DNA of 64,000 bases from Botryotinia globosa. Lineage: Eukaryota; Ascomycota; Leotiomycetes; Helotiales; Sclerotiniaceae. Numbering within the stretch: position 1 is the first letter of the stretch; each line of letters starts with the position of its first letter. Both the position numbers and the translations under genes were made by a program. The stretch lies in NCBI GenBank assembly GCA_014898425.1, contig RCSZ01000002.1, positions 3,038,001 through 3,102,000 on the forward strand, given 5' to 3'. Shown here piece by piece: positions 60,624 to 64,000 of the stretch. The notes beneath the pieces are model-generated. The model did no database searches and was not told the DNA's origin. It saw only the letters and a list, made by a program, of their open reading frames with translations.

Positions 60624-63279
60624 ATGCTTTCTCGTCCATCACCCCAAGGTCAACGACTTGATCTTATAAGCTTCCTAGCTCAAGACCCATTGCCAGCTTC
60701 GATTTCTCATATTGCATCTGAAATCCAGTTCTTGAGAGAATGCCCTCAAGTAGCTACTAACAAGAGAAAAGCCAAGATGGTTCGTCCTGCGATCGAATCG
60801 GATAATTCTGGCGAATCCGCAGCAGTCAGCTCCTTCGGGGTTCCATTATCAACCACTTCCAATCGCAATGGTCGCATCAATCGGTGGGGAACCAGAGTCG
60901 ACGACGCGAATGGACAATATCCTGGACTAGGAAAATTGATTGTCACTATGTTATCACTCTACCTGATCACGATGATTGTGGCTCTTGTAAGTGCTTTCCT
61001 TTGCAGACGCGAATTCATCTCATATTCCTCGAATTTTACCCTTGATTGTTCCTTCTACATCCAACCCATTTCAAATATCTTCTCTTTCTCAATATCTCTT
61101 TGGATCAAACCATCCTAAGACCTCTCAAACAATGCAGACTGTTATTTCTACATACTGCAACTCCGAACTTCCAACACCTTCCGCTTACGAGCAATGCAGT
61201 GATACTAACAAAACTCAGGATCGAACAATTCTTAGTACTGCTATCCCAGCTATCACCAATGAGTTTAACACACTTGAAGATATCGGATGGTATGCATCCG
61301 CATATCTTGTAACAAGCTGTGCTGCTCAAATGGTTTGTGGAAAAATTTACAAGTTCTATAACTATAAATGGGTTCTCATGATCGCAGTTGTCATTTTTGA
61401 GGCTGGGGTAAGTGATTCTTCTACACATGTGTCTGCCACCATTTTAATTCATATTTAGTCTGCTGTATGTGGCTTCGCCTCAAACTCGAAGGTTTTCATT
61501 GTTGGCAGAGCAATTGGTAAGTCTTCCTCTGTCCTTTTTATATCAATCTTTGAAACTGACGCAGTGAAGCTGGCCTAGGTTCTTCGGGTATCCGTAAGTG
61601 CGATTGATCCATGACTTGAGTTTCTCTGTTTTAGATTCTGCACACCTTACACATACAATACTGTCGTTGAGTTGCGTTGTTTCTCTTCTCCTTCTCACGC
61701 TCCGCGAAAAGTTCCCCGGCAAGACAACCGCTGACCATTTGAATTTGTAGTCAATGGAGCTATACTAATTCTGAACGAAACCGTGCCACTTCATCGTCGT
61801 CCTATTTTCATGAGTGAGAGATACAGACCACTAGGAAACTCAAGTATCCCAAGCTAACATGGAAATAAAGGTTTATCATGGTGTGTGTTCGCTATCGCTA
61901 CGGTATGTGGACCTTTGATTGGAGGTATCTTCACCGAGAAAGCCACTTGGAGATGGTGCTTCTACATCAACCTGCCAGTGGGCGGAGCTGCTGCATTCAT
62001 TCTGTTCTTCGTTGTCAAAGGAAAATCTGGGGAAAATACGGACACTTTTCTCCAGAAGCTTCGAAGGATGGATCCCATCGGAACACTCGTCTTCATTGCA
62101 GGTATCATTTCTATACTTCTAGCATTGCAATATGGAGACGATCATTACAGCTTGGGAGATACAAGAAGCATCCTCCTCTTTATTTTGGGTGCCATTTTAC
62201 TTATAACCTTCGTCACGATCCAATTTACGTCCGGAGATGATGCAACAGTGCCAACTCGGGTTATCAGGCAAAGATCTGTTGCTTCGGTAGCATGGTTTTC
62301 TCTATTCAACTCATGTTCTTTCTATCTTGTTGTCTACTACATTCCAATCTGGTTTCAAGCTGTTCAAGGCCTTGACGCATTCGATTCTGGTCTTCATACA
62401 GTCCCACTGGTCTTAGCTTTGGTCTTCGCCACCCTATTCGCGGCAATATTCCAAAGATCCATTGGCTACTATGTTCCAATGATTATTGTATCATCAATTG
62501 TCGCACCGGTTGGCGCAGGACTTCTAACTACATTACAAGTAAATAGTGGACCAAAAGAATGGATGAGTTGGCCGGTTGTCTTTGGATCGGGTCTCGGCTT
62601 AGGTATACAGCAGATCAGTTTGGCAGTTCAAGAATGTCTTCCAGATAATGATTTGCCAATTGGCCTTGCACTTATACCTTTTTTCCAATCTCTTGGCGAT
62701 ACAATTTTCGTCTCGGTTGGTCAAGCCATCTTCTCTCATGAATTGGTCAAAAATCTCTCGGCCCTCAATCTTCCCTCCTTACCAACCTCACTTATCTTAC
62801 ACACAGGTGCTACAGAACTTCGAACTCTCATTCCAGCACAATATCTCTCGGAGGTTTTGACAGCATACAATGCAGCTATCATGAAGGTATTCTTTGTGGC
62901 TATCATTACAAGTGCTCTTACAATTTTCACCGGTCTAACTTTGGAATGGAAAAATGTTAATAAAGTCAAGAAAAACTTTGAAGTTACAAGAAGATCGATT
63001 TATCAATATCATGGTGAAGGAGACTGTCCATTTCCTTTGTATGATTCTGGCAGCTCTGAACACGTACAACCTGGACATGTTGATACACAGAGCAAGCCTT
63101 TTATGGAAACGAAACTTGGCAGCGATCTTCAACAACAATTGGAAACTATTAGGGAGGAACGAGAAAAATCTAGCTCTGCTGAGACTACCTCTCATGTCAA
63201 CAAAACTTCTACTTACACGAAGACCACTGTAGTTGGAGCCCCAGATAAGAATGAGGATGAGATTAAAATTGTGGGATGA
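60624..63279 (+). CDS. MFS exporter, DHA2 (14-TM) type
   Basis: Six exons fit: 60624-60986, 61219-61407, 61459-61516, 61570-61593, 61751-61813 and 61871-63279, with a 24-nt exon 4. The ATG at 60777 (MVRPAIES) is the likelier start (650 residues); 60624 gives 701. The product has the motifs of proton-driven drug or toxin exporters: [12 protein letters not shown] at TM1 (motif D1), [15 protein letters not shown] in TM2, [10 protein letters not shown] in the central loop, motif C as [20 protein letters not shown], and [14 protein letters not shown]. About 14 hydrophobic segments are countable. The C-terminal tail is long and hydrophilic (about 120 residues). It probably exports a toxin, drug or secondary metabolite at the plasma membrane; the substrate is unknown. 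It is divergently paired with a Zn2Cys6 regulator. The 232-nt first intron carries an open frame with an ATG at 61132 continuing into exon 2, a possible alternative start. Confidence 0.9.
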
Positions 63280-63713
63280 GTGGACATGTTGTGTTTGTGG
63301 ATGAAGAATATCATGGATGAATAAATGAGAAATGATGGATATGAGATGAGACAATGGAGTATGTTTTTACGACAGCTTGATCTTTACGCTTCTAGTCAAG
63401 ATGGTAGAGTCGCTTTTTTGTACATACCTACCATGAGGCATAAAATAGTAGTCTCCGATAATGTATGAAAAGATGATTGCAAACTTCAAGTCTTTGAATT
63501 AATCTCTTGTGACTTTTGGTTCTGGGGGTAGAGAAGAAAGTCGGGCTGTGCATATTACTTTTCTTTGAGTTTCCAGTTGTTGATTCGTCGTACCGTCTTT
63601 TTTGAGCCCCTTTTAATCTTCGTTTCTCACTTCGAAAAAGAAAGATGGTAATCAACCTGTTTGTTATGAATTATTATATTAACAAAATGGTCTCTTTTTC
63701 TTTATCTACTTCT
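63280..63713. other. 3' flank of the exporter gene
   Basis: 434 bases with no gene. The first 60 or so are G/A-rich with ATGGATGAATAAATGAG, which may include the polyadenylation signal (AATAAA-like ATAAAT at 63320). Confidence 0.45.
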
Positions 63714-64000
63714 TTACATAATCTCATAATCCTCCCCTCTCACCCTCCTCTTCCTCGTACTCCTAAAAACCCCCTTAATCCCCCTCCCCCACCTCTTCCA
63801 AACCCCTCTCTCCTTTCCCCTCCCCTCCCCCCTCTCCCCCTCCTGACCCTCCTCCCTAAAAAACCTCTCCCAATACCCCTCCCAGCCCTCCCAAAACCCC
63901 ACACACCCCTCATCCCAACCCCCCCAATACAACACCTCCCCCATCCAACTGGGCATCACTTCCTCCCTCACTCCCTGCTCCTCGCTCAATTCCTGCACCA
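63714..64000 (-). CDS. Possible 3' end of a gene running off the window
   Basis: A minus-strand frame is open from the window edge to a stop at 63714-63716 (about 94 codons). It is rich in Trp, Gly, Glu and Arg (GEVLYWGGWDEGCVGFWEGW, then EGQEGERGEGRGKERG and a basic end). The Trp-rich part with varied codons looks somewhat coding. However the plus strand is a C/T tract, and such tracts occur downstream of other genes here and give spurious frames. It could be the C-terminus of an unknown protein or a purine-rich 3' UTR. Confidence 0.35.
   Translation of the reverse strand, partial: VQELSEEQGVREEVMPSWMGEVLYWGGWDEGCVGFWEGWEGYWERFFREEGQEGERGEGRGKERGVWKRWGRGIKGVFRSTRKRRVRGEDYEIM

Noticed and set aside
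1..64000. CRISPR arrays, bacterial operons or prophage
   Set aside because: The window is eukaryotic with spliced genes. All direct repeats seen are head-to-tail microsatellites or minisatellites without spacers.

Overview
The window looks like nuclear DNA of a filamentous ascomycete. The genes are split by short introns (about 45-65 nt) with GT/AG ends and CTAAC-like branch sites, intergenic DNA is AT-rich and full of microsatellites, and the protein set is typical of Pezizomycotina. The protein style suggests Leotiomycetes (Botrytis/Sclerotinia-like), but that is inference and no species marker is present.

Layout. 1-2.4 kb: no clear gene, with one short AT-rich inverted-repeat element. 2.4-3.2 kb: Nop16-type ribosome-biogenesis gene. 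3.7-8.2 kb: two minus-strand genes that both look broken, an arylsulfotransferase-family gene (16-base C run causing a frameshift, plus an in-frame TAG) and a seven-exon sugar-porter/lactose-permease-type MFS gene (in-frame TAG). 8.2-12 kb: no recognisable gene. 12-15.7 kb: two divergent genes for unknown two-TM proteins with disordered N-termini. 17.3-20.6 kb: large Zn(II)2Cys6 regulator. 21.6-23.5 kb: glutamate decarboxylase. 26.4-27.7 kb: mitochondrial phosphate carrier. 27.7-42.6 kb: gene desert of about 15 kb holding a second copy of the inverted-repeat element and one small decayed membrane-protein gene. 42.6-44.2 kb: ADP/ATP carrier. 46.7-48.5 kb: coiled-coil protein of unknown role. 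48.5-54 kb: gene-poor repeats. 54.1-54.6 kb: small membrane-protein gene, possibly broken. 55.3-56.4 kb: single-pass membrane protein. 56.7-63.3 kb: divergent pair of a Zn(II)2Cys6 regulator and a 14-TM DHA2-type MFS exporter, with a CGG-rich motif cluster between them. The right edge may hold the 3' end of another minus-strand gene.

How genes fit together. Housekeeping functions (ribosome assembly, mitochondrial phosphate and adenine-nucleotide exchange, GABA shunt entry) are interspersed with accessory genes. The regulator-exporter pair at the right end is the only arrangement that reads as a functional module, plausibly drug or metabolite efflux with a pathway-specific regulator. Four genes carry in-frame stops or frameshifts, so the accessory part appears to be losing genes. 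I did not find a convincing unprecedented system. The best leads are the homopolymer-interrupted sulfotransferase, the two-copy inverted-repeat element, the GC-rich palindrome cluster at 45.7-46.2 kb and the CGG array. All exon borders are my own reading of splice signals and protein continuity.
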